This document shows, piece by piece, positions 10,390 to 22,980 of a stretch of 64,000 nucleotides of DNA; the stretch's first letter is position 1; every line of letters begins with the position of its first letter. The notes below the pieces were generated by a model. It was not told where the DNA came from, ran no database searches, and saw nothing but the letters and a program-made list of their open reading frames with translations. The stretch is taken from the NCBI GenBank assembly GCA_037893245.1, contig JBAIAA010000606.1:248001-312000 (forward strand), written 5' to 3'. The DNA is from Crossaster papposus (lineage: Eukaryota > Echinodermata > Asteroidea > Velatida > Solasteridae). The position numbers were made by a program, and so were the translations under genes.

Positions 10390-12786
10390 TATTGCCGCAT
10401 AGGCCTGAGCCGTCAGTGCCCTGACACATGGGTCTCACGGTTTGGGTTTTTTCCAGTGAGAAATTTGGCAATAATTTGGCTCCGATGTCGAGCTGGTGAG
10501 TGTCTCTTCATTCTCGAACAACGTTGAGTTTCGCAGCTTAGATATAAGTTGAGAAAATTATCCTCATTCGCAGCCATGTTTTCTTATGTGTTCTATGTAC
10601 ACGTGTATTGCCGCATTGGCCTAGGTCGCCAGTGCCCTGACGCATGAGTCTCACAGTTTGGGTTTTTTCCATTGAGAAATTTGGCAATATTTTGGCTCAG
10701 ATGTCGAGCTGGTGAGTATCTCTTCATTCTCGAACAACGTTGAGGTTCCCAGCTAAGATATAAGTCGAGAAAATAATCCTCATTCGCAGCCACCTTTTCT
10801 GATGTGTATGTTTGTACACGTGTATTGCCGCATAGGCCTATGCCGCCAGTGGCCTGACGCATGAATCTCATAGTTTGGGTTCTTTCCATTGAGAAATTTG
10901 GCAATATTTTGTCTCAGATGTCGAGCTGGTGAATGTCTCTTCATTCTCGAACAACGTTGAGGTTCGCAGCTCAGATATAAGTCGAGAAAATTATCCTCAT
11001 TCGCAGCCACCTTTTGTTATGTGTATGTTTGTACACGTGTATTGCCGCATTGGCCTATGTTGCCAGTGCCCTGACGCATGAGTCTCACGGTTTGGGTTTT
11101 TTCCAATGAGAAATTTGGCAATATTTTGGCTCAGATGTTGAGCTGGTGAGTGTCTCTTCATTTTCAAACAACGTTGAGGTTTGCAGCTAAGATATAAGTC
11201 GAGAAAATTATCCTCATTCGCAGCCACCTTTTCTCATGTGTATGTTTGTACACGTGTATTGCCGCATTGGCCTATGCCGCCAGTGCCCTGACGCATGAGT
11301 CTCACAGTTTGGGTTCTTTCTATTGAGAAATTTGGCAATATTTTGGCTCCGATGTCGAGCTGGTGAGTGTCTCTTCATTCTCGAACAACGTTGAGGTTCG
11401 CAGCTCAAATATAAGTCGAGAAAATTATCCTCATTCGCAGCCATGTTTTCTTATGTGTATCTATGTACACGTGTATTGCCGCATTGGCCTATGTCGCCAG
11501 TGCCCTGACGCATGAGTCTCACAGTTTGGGTCCTTTCCATTGAGAAAGTTGGCAATATTTTGGTTCAGATGTCGAGCTGGTGAGTGTCTCTTCATTCTCG
11601 AACAACGTTGAGGTTCGCAGCTCAAATATAAGTCGAGAAAATTATCTTCATTCGCAGCCACCTTTTCTGATGTGTATGTTTGTACACTTGTATTGCCGCA
11701 TAGGCCTGAGCCGTCAGTGCCCTGACACATGGGTCTCACGGTTTGGGTTTTTTCCAGTGAGAAATTTGGCAATAATTTGGCTCCGATGTCGAGCTGGTGA
11801 GTGTCTCTTCATTCTCGAACAACGTTGAGTTTCGCAGCTTAGATATAAGTTGAGAAAATTATCCTCATTCGCAGCCATGTTTTCTTATGTGTTCTATGTA
11901 CACGTGTATTGCCGCATTGGCCTAGGTCGCCAGTGCCCTGACGCATGAGTCTCACAGTTTGGGTTTTTTCCATTGAGAAATTTGGCAATATTTTGGCTCA
12001 GATGTCGAGCTGGTGAGTATCTCTTCATTCTCGAACAACGTTGAGGTTCCCAGCTAAGATATAAGTCGAGAAAATAATCCTCATTCGCAGCCACCTTTTC
12101 TGATGTGTATGTTTGTACACGTGTATTGCCGCATAGGCCTATGCCGCCAGTGGCCTGACGCATGAATCTCATAGTTTGGGTTCTTTCCATTGAGAAATTT
12201 GGCAATATTTTGTCTCAGATGTCGAGCTGGTGAATGTCTCTTCATTCTCGAACAACGTTGAGGTTCGCAGCTCAGATATAAGTCGAGAAAATTATCCTCA
12301 TTCGCAGCCACCTTTTGTTATGTGTATGTTTGTACACGTGTATTGCCGCATTGGCCTATGTTGCCAGTGCCCTGACGCATGAGTCTCACGGTTTGGGTTT
12401 TTTCCAATGAGAAATTTGGCAATATTTTGGCTCAGATGTTGAGCTGGTGAGTGTCTCTTCATTTTCAAACAACGTTGAGGTTTGCAGCTAAGATATAAGT
12501 CGAGAAAATTATCCTCATTCGCAGCCACCTTTTCTCATGTGTATGTTTGTACACGTGTATTGCCGCATTGGCCTATGCCGCCAGTGCCCTGACGCATGAG
12601 TCTCACAGTTTGGGTTCTTTCTATTGAGAAATTTGGCAATATTTTGGCTCCGATGTCGAGCTGGTGAGTGTCTCTTCATTCTCGAACAACGTTGAGGTTC
12701 GCAGCTCAAATATAAGTCGAGAAAATTATCCTCATTCGCAGCCATGTTTTCTTATGTGTATCTATGTACACGTGTATTGCCGCATT
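10370..12786 (+). repeat. 1301-bp (6-monomer) higher-order repeat, nearly two copies
   Basis: About 10370-11485 recurs at about 11671-12786 with an offset of 1301, one base short of 6x217. Markers are GGCAATAATTTGGCTCC, the TTATGTGTTCTATG form, GTGAGTATCTC, TTTGTCTCAG/GTGAATG and ATTTTCAAACAACG monomers in the same order. The shortfall comes from the one-base-shorter TTATGTGTTCTATG monomer. Confidence 0.8.
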
Positions 12787-13624
12787 AGCCTATGTTGCCA
12801 GTGCCCTGACGCATGAGTCTCACAGTTTGGGTTCTTTCCATTGAGAAATTTGGCAATATTTTGGCTCAGATGTCGAGCTTGTGAGTGTCTCTTCATTCTC
12901 GAACAAAGTTGAGGTTCGCAGCTCAGATATAAGTCGAGAAAATTATCCTCATTCGCAGCAATGTTTTCTTATGTGTATCTATGTACACGTGTATTGCCGC
13001 ACTGGCCTATGTCGCCAGTGCCCTGACTCATGAGTCTCACAGTTTGGGTTCTTTCCATTGAGAAATTTGGCAATATTTTGGCTTAGATGTCGAGCTGGAG
13101 AGTGTCTCTTCATTCTCGAACAACGTTGAGGTTCGCAGCTAAGATATAAGTCGAGAAAATTATCCTCATTCACAGCCACCTTTTCTTATGTGTATGTTTG
13201 TACACGTGTATTGCCGCATTGGCCTATGCCGCCAGTGCCCTGACGCATGAGTCTCACAGTTTGGGTTTTTTCTATTGAGAAATTTGGCAATATTTTGGCT
13301 CCGATGTCGAGCTGGTGAGTGTCTCTTCATTCTCGAACAACGTTGAGGTTCGCAGCTCAAATATAAGTCGAGACAATTATCCTCATTCGCAGCCATGTTT
13401 TCTTATGTGTATCTATGTACACGTGTATTGCCGCATTAGCCTATGTTGCCAGTGCCCTGACGCATGAGTCTCACAGTTTGGGTTCTTTCCATTGAGAAAT
13501 TTGGCAATATTTTGGCTCAAATGTCGAGCTGGTGAGTGTCTCTTCATTCTCGAACAAAGTTGAGGTTCGCAGCTCAGATATAAGTCGAGAAAATTATCCT
13601 CATTCGCAGCAATGTTTTCTTATG

Positions 13625-14122
13625 TTCAGTTCAGTTCAGTTCATTTATTTCCACTTATTTAATTCATACGAATTGGGAGTTGACAAGCTATAGTTACAAT
13701 AAGTGGAGGAGGTCTCCAAAAAGCCAAGCTTGTAAACCGGAGATCCCCTTATGTGTACTTAATGACCTTTAAATTTTAAATGTTCAAGTATGACATTAAT
13801 AAACGTACACAATGAGTTAATTAAGTTACTATACACATCTAAGGAAATACATACATGTAGGACAAACACGACAAAACAACATGACGAGGTTAACAATTAA
13901 TCAATAGTATCAATTACAAAGATTTACAAAACAAGTAAATACAACTGGCATTAATCAATCTTGACAATATTTTTCCAGAAGCCATGATTTTAGTTTCTTT
14001 TTTAAAGCTTGGACACTATTGACTGTTTTGAGATTATCACTCAGAGAGTTCCAGAATTTAGGACACTGAAATGACACACAATTCATTGATTTAGAAAGAC
14101 GTAAACGGGGAATATGAAAATC
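13625..14122 (-). mobile_element. 5'-truncated LINE 3' end, copy 3
   Basis: This 498-bp element has both satellite junctions in the same place as copy 1 (CTTATG on the left, TCTATGTACACG on the right). It differs from copies 1 and 2 at several sites: CATACGAATT, GTACTTAATGACC and CAATAGTATC. Just to its right a monomer has a 5-bp deletion (CAATGATTGG at 14201-14210) and an ATTGTGGCTC variant, shared only with copy 4. It sits inside the first unit of the 3960-bp duplication. Confidence 0.85.
13955..14122 (-). pseudogene. Non-LTR retrotransposon ORF2 C-terminal remnant (copy 3)
   Basis: It has the same carboxy-terminal peptide as the other copies, with FHIPRLRLSK retained and a TGA stop at 13955-13957. 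The open frame extends rightward into satellite to position 14263 and gains an unrelated amino-terminal sequence starting MFENEET, which is the satellite read in another frame. It is truncated and non-functional. Confidence 0.8.
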
Positions 14123-17100
14123 TCTATGTACACGTGTATTGCCGCACTGGCCTATGTCGCCAGTGCCCTGACTCATGAGTCTCACAGTTTGGGTTATTTC
14201 CAATGATTGGCAATATTGTGGCTCAGATGTCGAGCTGGTGAGTGTCTCTTCATTCTCGAACAACGTTGAGGTTCGCAGCTCAAATATAAGTCGAGAAAAT
14301 TATCCTCATTCGCAGCCACCTTTTCTGATGTGTATGTTTGTACACTTGTATTGCCGCATAGGCCTATGCCGTCAGTGCCCTGACGCATGGGTCTCACGGT
14401 TTGGTTTTTTTACAGTGAGAAATTTGGCAATATTTTGGCTCCGATGTCGAGCTGGTGAGTGTCTCTTCATTCTCGAACAACGTTGAGGTTCGCAGCTCAG
14501 ATATAAGTCGAGAAAATTATCCTCATTCGCAGCCACCTTTTCTGATGTGTATCTATGTACACGTGTATTGCCGCACTGGCCTATGTCGCCAATGCCCTGA
14601 CTCCTGAGTCTCACAGTTTGGGTTCTTTCCATTGAGAAATTTGGCAATATTTTGGCTCAGATGTCGAGCTGGTGAGTGTCTCTTCATTATCAAACAACGT
14701 TGAGGTTCGCAGCTCAAATATAAGTCGAGAAAATTATCCTCATTCGCAGCCACCTTTTCTGATGTGTATGTTTGTACACTTGTATTGCCGCATAGGCCTA
14801 TGCCGTCAGTGCCCTGACGCATGGGTCTCACGGTTTGGTTTTTTTACAGTGAGAAATTTGGCAATATTTTGGCTCCGATGTCGAGCTGGTGAGTGTCTCT
14901 TCATTCTCGAACAACGTTGAGGTTCGCAGCTCAGATATAAGTCGAGAAAATTATCCTCATTTGCTGCCACCTTTTCTGATGTGTATATATGTACACGTGT
15001 ATTGCCGCACTGGCCTATGCCGTCAGTGCCCTGACGCATGGGTCTCACGGTTTGGTTTTTTTACAGTGAGAAATTTGGCAATATTTTGGCTCCGATGTCG
15101 AGCTGGTGAGTGTCTCTTTATTCTCGAACAACGTTGAGGTTCGCAGCTCAGATATAAGTCGAGAAAATTATCCTCATTCGCTGCCACCTTTTCTGATGTG
15201 TATCTATGTACACGTGTATTGCCGCACTGGCCTATGTCGCCAATGCCCTGACTCATGAGTCTCACAGTTTGGGTTCTTTCCATTGAGAAATTTGGCAATA
15301 TTTTGGCTCAGATGTCGAGCTGGTGAGTGTCTCTTCATTCTCGAACAACGTAGAGGTTCGCAGCTCAAATATAAGTCGAGAAAATTATCCTCATTCGCAG
15401 CCATGTTTTTTTATGTGTATCTATGTACACATGTATTGCCGCACTGGCCTTTGTCGCCAGTGCCCTGACTCATGAGTCTCACAGTTTGGGTTCTTTCCAT
15501 TGAGAAATTTGGCAATAGTTTGGCTTAGATGTCGAGCTGGAGAGTGTCTCTTCATTCTCGAACAACGTTGAGGTTCCCAGCTAAGATATAAGTCGAGAAA
15601 ATTATCCTCATTCACAGCCACCTTTTCTTATGTGTATGTTTGTACACGTGTATTGCCGCATTGGCCTATGCCGCCAGTGCCCTGACGCATGAGTCTCACA
15701 GTTTGGGTTCTTTCTATTGAGAAATTTGGCAATATTTTGGCTCCGATGTCGAGCTGGTGAGTGTCTCTTCATTCTCGAACAACGTTGAGTTTCGCAGCTT
15801 AGATATAAGTTGAGAAAATTATCCTCATTCGCAGCCATGTTTTCTTATGTGTTCTATGTACACGTGTATTGCCGCATTGGCCTAGGTCGCCAGTGCCCTG
15901 ACGCATGAGTCTCACAGTTTGGGTTTTTTCCATTGAGAAATTTGGCAATATTTTGGCTCAGATGTCGAGCTGGTGAGTATCTCTTCATTCTCGAACAACG
16001 TTGAGGTTCCCAGCTAAGATATAAGTCGAGAAAATAATCCTCATTCGCAGCCACCTTTTCTGATGTGTATGTTTGTACACGTGTATTGCCGCATAGGCCT
16101 ATGCCGCCAGTGGCCTGACGCATGAATCTCATAGTTTGGGTTCTTTCCATTGAGAAATTTGGCAATATTTTGTCTCAGATGTCGAGCTGGTGAATGTCTC
16201 TTCATTCTCGAACAACGTTGAGGTTCGCAGCTCAGATATAAGTCGAGAAAATTATCCTCATTCGCAGCCACCTTTTGTTATGTGTATGTTTGTACACGTG
16301 TATTGCCGCATTGGCCTATGTTGCCAGTGCCCTGACGCATGAGTCTCACGGTTTGGGTTTTTTCCAATGAGAAATTTGGCAATATTTTGGCTCAGATGTT
16401 GAGCTGGTGAGTGTCTCTTCATTTTCAAACAACGTTGAGGTTTGCAGCTAAGATATAAGTCGAGAAAATTATCCTCATTCGCAGCCACCTTTTCTCATGT
16501 GTATGTTTGTACACGTGTATTGCCGCATTGGCCTATGCCGCCAGTGCCCTGACGCATGAGTCTCACAGTTTGGGTTCTTTCTATTGAGAAATTTGGCAAT
16601 ATTTTGGCTCCGATGTCGAGCTGGTGAGTGTCTCTTCATTCTCGAACAACGTTGAGGTTCGCAGCTCAAATATAAGTCGAGAAAATTATCCTCATTCGCA
16701 GCCATGTTTTCTTATGTGTATCTATGTACACGTGTATTGCCGCATTAGCCTATGTTGCCAGTGCCCTGACGCATGAGTCTCACAGTTTGGGTTCTTTCCA
16801 TTGAGAAATTTGGCAATATTTTGGCTCAGATGTCGAGCTTGTGAGTGTCTCTTCATTCTCGAACAAAGTTGAGGTTCGCAGCTCAGATATAAGTCGAGAA
16901 AATTATCCTCATTCGCAGCAATGTTTTCTTATGTGTATCTATGTACACGTGTATTGCCGCACTGGCCTATGTCGCCAGTGCCCTGACTCATGAGTCTCAC
17001 AGTTTGGGTTCTTTCCATTGAGAAATTTGGCAATATTTTGGCTTAGATGTCGAGCTGGAGAGTGTCTCTTCATTCTCGAACAACGTTGAGGTTCGCAGCT

Positions 17101-17584
17101 AAGATATAAGTCGAGAAAATTATCCTCATTCACAGCCACCTTTTCTTATGTGTATGTTTGTACACGTGTATTGCCGCATTGGCCTATGCCGCCAGTGCCC
17201 TGACGCATGAGTCTCACAGTTTGGGTTTTTTCTATTGAGAAATTTGGCAATATTTTGGCTCCGATGTCGAGCTGGTGAGTGTCTCTTCATTCTCGAACAA
17301 CGTTGAGGTTCGCAGCTCAAATATAAGTCGAGACAATTATCCTCATTCGCAGCCATGTTTTCTTATGTGTATCTATGTACACGTGTATTGCCGCATTAGC
17401 CTATGTTGCCAGTGCCCTGACGCATGAGTCTCACAGTTTGGGTTCTTTCCATTGAGAAATTTGGCAATATTTTGGCTCAAATGTCGAGCTGGTGAGTGTC
17501 TCTTCATTCTCGAACAAAGTTGAGGTTCGCAGCTCAGATATAAGTCGAGAAAATTATCCTCATTCGCAGCAATGTTTTCTTATG

Positions 17585-18082
17585 TTCAGTTCAGTTCAGT
17601 TCATTTATTTCCACTTATTTAATTCATACGAATTGGGAGTTGACAAGCTATAGTTACAATAAGTGGAGGAGGTCTCCAAAAAGCCAAGCTTGTAAACCGG
17701 AGATCCCCTTATGTGTACTTAATGACCTTTAAATTTTAAATGTTCAAGTATGACATTAATAAACGTACACAATGAGTTAATTAAGTTACTATACACATCT
17801 AAGGAAATACATACATGTAGGACAAACACGACAAAACAACATGACGAGGTTAACAATTAATCAATAGTATCAATTACAAAGATTTACAAAACAAGTAAAT
17901 ACAACTGGCATTAATCAATCTTGACAATATTTTTCCAGAAGCCATGATTTTAGTTTCTTTTTTAAAGCTTGGACACTATTGACTGTTTTGAGATTATCAC
18001 TCAGAGAGTTCCAGAATTTAGGACACTGAAATGACACACAATTCATTGATTTAGAAAGACGTAAACGGGGAATAAGAAAATC
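17585..18082 (-). mobile_element. 5'-truncated LINE 3' end, copy 4
   Basis: It lies exactly 3960 bp from copy 3 and shares its diagnostic substitutions and flanks. One visible difference is AATAAGAAAA at the right end where copies 1-3 have AATATGAAAA. It belongs to the second unit of the 3960-bp duplication. Confidence 0.85.
17915..18082 (-). pseudogene. Non-LTR retrotransposon ORF2 C-terminal remnant (copy 4)
   Basis: It is the same remnant peptide with one replacement (His to Leu in the F-H-IPRLRL stretch), caused by the single base change near 18076. The stop is at 17915-17917. It is non-functional. Confidence 0.8.
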
Positions 18083-18714
18083 TCTATGTACACGTGTATT
18101 GCCGCACTGGCCTATGTCGCCAGTGCCCTGACTCATGAGTCTCACAGTTTGGGTTATTTCCAATGATTGGCAATATTGTGGCTCAGATGTCGAGCTGGTG
18201 AGTGTCTCTTCATTCTCGAACAACGTTGAGGTTCGCAGCTCAAATATAAGTCGAGAAAATTATCCTCATTCGCAGCCACCTTTTCTGATGTGTATGTTTG
18301 TACACTTGTATTGCCGCATAGGCCTATGCCGTCAGTGCCCTGACGCATGGGTCTCACGGTTTGGTTTTTTTACAGTGAGAAATTTGGCAATATTTTGGCT
18401 CCGATGTCGAGCTGGTGAGTGTCTCTTCATTCTCGAACAACGTTGAGGTTCGCAGCTCAGATATAAGTCGAGAAAATTATCCTCATTCGCAGCCACCTTT
18501 TCTGATGTGTATCTATGTACACGTGTATTGCCGCACTGGCCTATGTCGCCAATGCCCTGACTCCTGAGTCTCACAGTTTGGGTTCTTTCCATTGAGAAAT
18601 TTGGCAATATTTTGGCTCAGATGTCGAGCTGGTGAGTGTCTCTTCATTATCAAACAACGTTGAGGTTCGCAGCTCAAATATAAGTCGAGAAAATTATCCT
18701 CATTCGCAGCCACC

Positions 18715-21700
18715 TTTTCTGATGTGTATGTTTGTACACTTGTATTGCCGCATAGGCCTATGCCGTCAGTGCCCTGACGCATGGGTCTCACGGTTTGGTT
18801 TTTTTACAGTGAGAAATTTGGCAATATTTTGGCTCCGATGTCGAGCTGGTGAGTGTCTCTTCATTCTCGAACAACGTTGAGGTTCGCAGCTCAGATATAA
18901 GTCGAGAAAATTATCCTCATTTGCTGCCACCTTTTCTGATGTGTATATATGTACACGTGTATTGCCGCACTGGCCTATGCCGTCAGTGCCCTGACGCATG
19001 GGTCTCACGGTTTGGTTTTTTTACAGTGAGAAATTTGGCAATATTTTGGCTCCGATGTCGAGCTGGTGAGTGTCTCTTTATTCTCGAACAACGTTGAGGT
19101 TCGCAGCTCAGATATAAGTCGAGAAAATTATCCTCATTCGCTGCCACCTTTTCTGATGTGTATCTATGTACACGTGTATTGCCGCACTGGCCTATGTCGC
19201 CAATGCCCTGACTCATGAGTCTCACAGTTTGGGTTCTTTCCATTGAGAAATTTGGCAATATTTTGGCTCAGATGTCGAGCTGGTGAGTGTCTCTTCATTC
19301 TCGAACAACGTAGAGGTTCGCAGCTCAAATATAAGTCGAGAAAATTATCCTCATTCGCAGCCATGTTTTTTTATGTGTATCTATGTACACATGTATTGCC
19401 GCACTGGCCTTTGTCGCCAGTGCCCTGACTCATGAGTCTCACAGTTTGGGTTCTTTCCATTGAGAAATTTGGCAATAGTTTGGCTTAGATGTCGAGCTGG
19501 AGAGTGTCTCTTCATTCTCGAACAACGTTGAGGTTCCCAGCTAAGATATAAGTCGAGAAAATTATCCTCATTCACAGCCACCTTTTCTTATGTGTATGTT
19601 TGTACACGTGTATTGCCGCATTGGCCTATGCCGCCAGTGCCCTGACGCATGAGTCTCACAGTTTGGGTTCTTTCTATTGAGAAATTTGGCAATATTTTGG
19701 CTCCGATGTCGAGCTGGTGAGTGTCTCTTCATTCTCGAACAACGTTGAGGTTCGCATCTCAAATATAAGTCGAGAAAATTATCCTCATTCGCAGCCATGT
19801 TTTCTTATGTGTATCTATGTACACGTGTATTGCCGCATTAGCCTATGTTGCCAGTGCCCTGACGCATGAGTCTCACAGTTTGGGTTGTTTCCATTGAGAA
19901 ATTTGGCAATATTTTGGCTCAGATGTCGAGCTGGTGAGTGTCTCTTCATTCTCGAACAACGTTGAGGTTCGCAGCTCAAATATAAGTCGAGAAAATTATC
20001 CTCATTCGCAGCCACCTTTTCTGATGTGTATGTTTGTACACTTGTATTGCCGCATAGGCCTATGCCGTCAGTGCCCTGACGCATGGGTCTCACGGTTTGG
20101 CTTTTTTACAGTGAGAAATTTGGCAATATTTTGGCTCCGATGTCGAGCTGGTGAGTGTCTCTTCATTCTCGAACAACGTTGAGGTTCGCAGCTCAGATAT
20201 AAGTCGAGAAAATTATCCTCATTCGCAGCCACCTTTTCTGATGTGTATCTATGTACACGTGTATTGCCGCACTGGCCTATGTCGCCAATGCCCTGACTCC
20301 TGAGTCTCACAGTTAGGGTTCTTTCCATTGAGAAATTTGGCAATATTTTGGTTCAGATGTCGAGCTGGTGAGTGTCTCTTCATTATCGAACAACGTTGAG
20401 GTTCGCAGCTCAAATATAAGTCGAGAAAATTATCCTCATTCGCAGCCACCTTTTCTGATGTGTATGTTTGTACACTTGTATTGCCGCATAGGCCTATGCC
20501 GTCAGTGCCCTGACGCATGGGTCTCACGGTTTGATTTTTTTACAGTGAGAAATTTGGCAATATTTTGGCTCCGATGTCGAGCTGGTGAGTGTCTCTTCAT
20601 TCTCGAACAACGTTGAGGTTCGCAGCTCAGATATAAGTCGAGAAAATTATCCTCATTCGCTGCCACCTTTTCTGATGTGTATGTTTGTACACTTGTATTG
20701 CCGCATAGGCCTATGCCGTCAGTGCCCTGACGCATGGGTCTCACGGTTTGGTTTTTTTACAGTGAGAAATTTGGCAATATTTTGGCTCCGATGTCGAGCT
20801 GGTGAGTGTCTCTTCATTCTCGAACAACGTTGAGGTTCGCAGCTCAGATATAAGTCGAGAAAATTATCCTCATTTGCTGCCACCTTTTCTGATGTGTATA
20901 TATGTACACGTGTATTGCCGCACTGGCCTATGCCGTCAGTGCCCTGACGCATGGGTCTCACGGTTTGGTTTTTTTACAGTGAGAAATTTGGCAATATTTT
21001 GGCTCCGATGTCGAGCTGGTGAGTGTCTCTTCATTCTCGAACAACGTTGAGGTTCGCAGCTCAGATATAAGTCGAAAAAATTATCCTCATTCGCTGCCAC
21101 CTTTTCTGATGTGTATCTATGTACACGTGTATTGCCGCACTGGCCTATGTCGCCAATGCCCTGACTCATGAGTCTCACAGTTTGGGTTCTTTCCATTGAG
21201 AAATTTGGCAATATTTTGGCTCAGATGTCGAGCTGGTGAGTGTCTCTTCATTCTCGAACAACGTAGAGGTTCGCAGCTCAAATATAAGTCGAGAAAATTA
21301 TCCTCATTCGCAGCCATGTTTTTTTATGTGTATCTATGTACACATGTATTGCCGCACTGGCCTTTGTCGCCAGTGCCCTGACTCATGAGTCTCACAGTTT
21401 GGGTTCTTTCCATTGAGAAATTTGGCAATAGTTTGGCTTAGATGTCGAGCTGGAGAGTGTCTCTTCATTCTCGAACAACGTTGAGGTTCCCAGCTAAGAT
21501 ATAAGTCGAGAAAATTATCCTCATTCACAGCCACCTTTTCTTATGTGTATGTTTGTACACGTGTATTGCCGCATTGGCCTATGCCGCCAGTGCCCTGACG
21601 CATGAGTCTCACAGTTTGGGTTCTTTCTATTGAGAAATTTGGCAATATTTTGGCTCCGATGTCGAGCTGGTGAGTGTCTCTTCATTCTCGAACAACGTTG

Positions 21701-22620
21701 AGGTTCGCATCTCAAATATAAGTCGAGAAAATTATCCTCATTCGCAGCCATGTTTTCTTATGCGTATCTATGTACACGTGTATTGCCGCATTAGCCTATG
21801 TTGCCAGTGCCCTGACGCATGAGTCTCACAGTTTGGGTTGTTTCCATTGAGAAATTTGGCAATATTTTGGCTCAGATGTCGAGCTGGTGAGTGTCTCTTC
21901 ATTCTCGAACAACGTTGAGGTTCGCAGCTCAAATATAAGTCGAGAAAATTATCCTCATTCGCAGCCACCTTTTCTGATGTGTATGTTTGTACACTTGTAT
22001 TGCCGCATAGGCCTATGCCGTCAGTGCCCTGACGCATGGGTCTCACGGTTTGGCTTTTTTACAGTGAGAAATTTGGCAATATTTTGGCTCCGATGTCGAG
22101 CTGGTGAGTGTCTCTTCATTCTCGAACAACGTTGAGGTTCGCAGCTCAGATATAAGTCGAGAAAATTATCCTCATTCGCAGCCACCTTTTCTGATGTGTA
22201 TCTATGTACACGTGTATTGCCGCACTGGCCTATGTCGCCAATGCCCTGACTCCTGAGTCTCACAGTTTGGGTTCTTTCCATTGAGAAATTTGGCAATATT
22301 TTGGTTCAGATGTCGAGCTGGTGAGTGTCTCTTCATTATCGAACAACGTTGAGGTTCGCAGCTCAAATATAAGTCGAGAAAATTATCCTAATTCGCAGCC
22401 ACCTTTTCTGATGTGTATGTTTGTACACTTGTATTGCCGCATAGGCCTATGCCGTCAGTGCCCTGACGCATGGGTCTCACGGTTTGATTTTTTTACAGTG
22501 AGAAATTTGGCAATATTTTGGCTCCGATGTCGAGCTGGTGAGTGTCTCTTCATTCTCGAACAACGTTGAGGTTCGCAGCTCAGATATAAGTCGAGAAAAT
22601 TATCCTCATTCGCTGCCACC
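18715..22620 (+). repeat. Two tandem 1953-bp (9-monomer) higher-order units
   Basis: About 18715-20667 recurs at about 20668-22620 with an offset of 1953 = 9x217. Shared markers are CATTTGCTGCCACC, AACGTAGAGGTTCGC, GGCAATAGTTTGG, CGCATCTCAAATA and GTTTGGCTTTTTTACAG. Differences seen include TTTATTCTCG (about 19080) versus TTCATTCTCG, AGTTAGGGTT (about 20312) versus AGTTTGGGTT, and TCCTAATTCG (about 22387) versus TCCTCATTCG. The first unit overlaps the end of the 3960-bp block. Confidence 0.8.
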
Positions 22621-22980
22621 TTTTCTGATGTGTATCTATGTACACGTGTATTGCCGCACTGGCCTATGTCGCCAATGCCCTGACTCATGAGTCTCACAGT
22701 TTGGGTTCTTTCCATTGAGAAATTTGGCAATATTTTGGCTCAGATGTCGAGCTGGTGAGTGTCTCTTCATTCTCGAACAACGTTGAGGTTCGCAGCTCAA
22801 ATATAAGTCGAGAAAATTATCCTCATTCCCAGCCATGTTTTTTTATGTGTATCTATGTACACATGTATTGCCGCACTGGCCTTTGTCGCCAGTGCCCTGA
22901 CTCATGAGTCTCACAGTTTGGGTTCTTTCCATTGAGGAAGTTGGCAATATTTTGGCTCAGATGTCGAGCTGGAGAGTGTC

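Larger units (their letters stand above)
11775..15734 (+). repeat. 3960-bp higher-order unit, copy A (contains LINE copy 3)
   Basis: This block and the next align at a constant offset of 3960 bp. By eye the match is almost perfect over its whole length, including LINE insert, 5-bp deletion and all minor variants. Just before it the sequence has AATAATTTGG (about 11773) where the second copy has AATATTTTGG (about 15733), marking the left limit. Length fits 16 monomers plus the insert, less the small deletions. Confidence 0.85.
15735..19740 (+). repeat. 3960-bp higher-order unit, copy B (contains LINE copy 4)
   Basis: It repeats the previous block. Identity breaks near 19750, where this copy reads TTGAGGTTCGCATCTCAAATA instead of TTGAGTTTCGCAGCTTAGATA. 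One internal difference is the T-to-A change at about 18076 inside the LINE remnant. Such close similarity over 4 kb implies a recent duplication or an assembly duplication. Confidence 0.85.

Noticed and set aside
13955-14263. 102-codon frame starting M-F-E-N-E-E-T as a possible host-LINE fusion gene (also 17915-18223)
   Set aside because: The amino-terminal part is satellite in another frame. Only the last ~55 codons are LINE-derived, and the duplicate is just the 3960-bp repeat.
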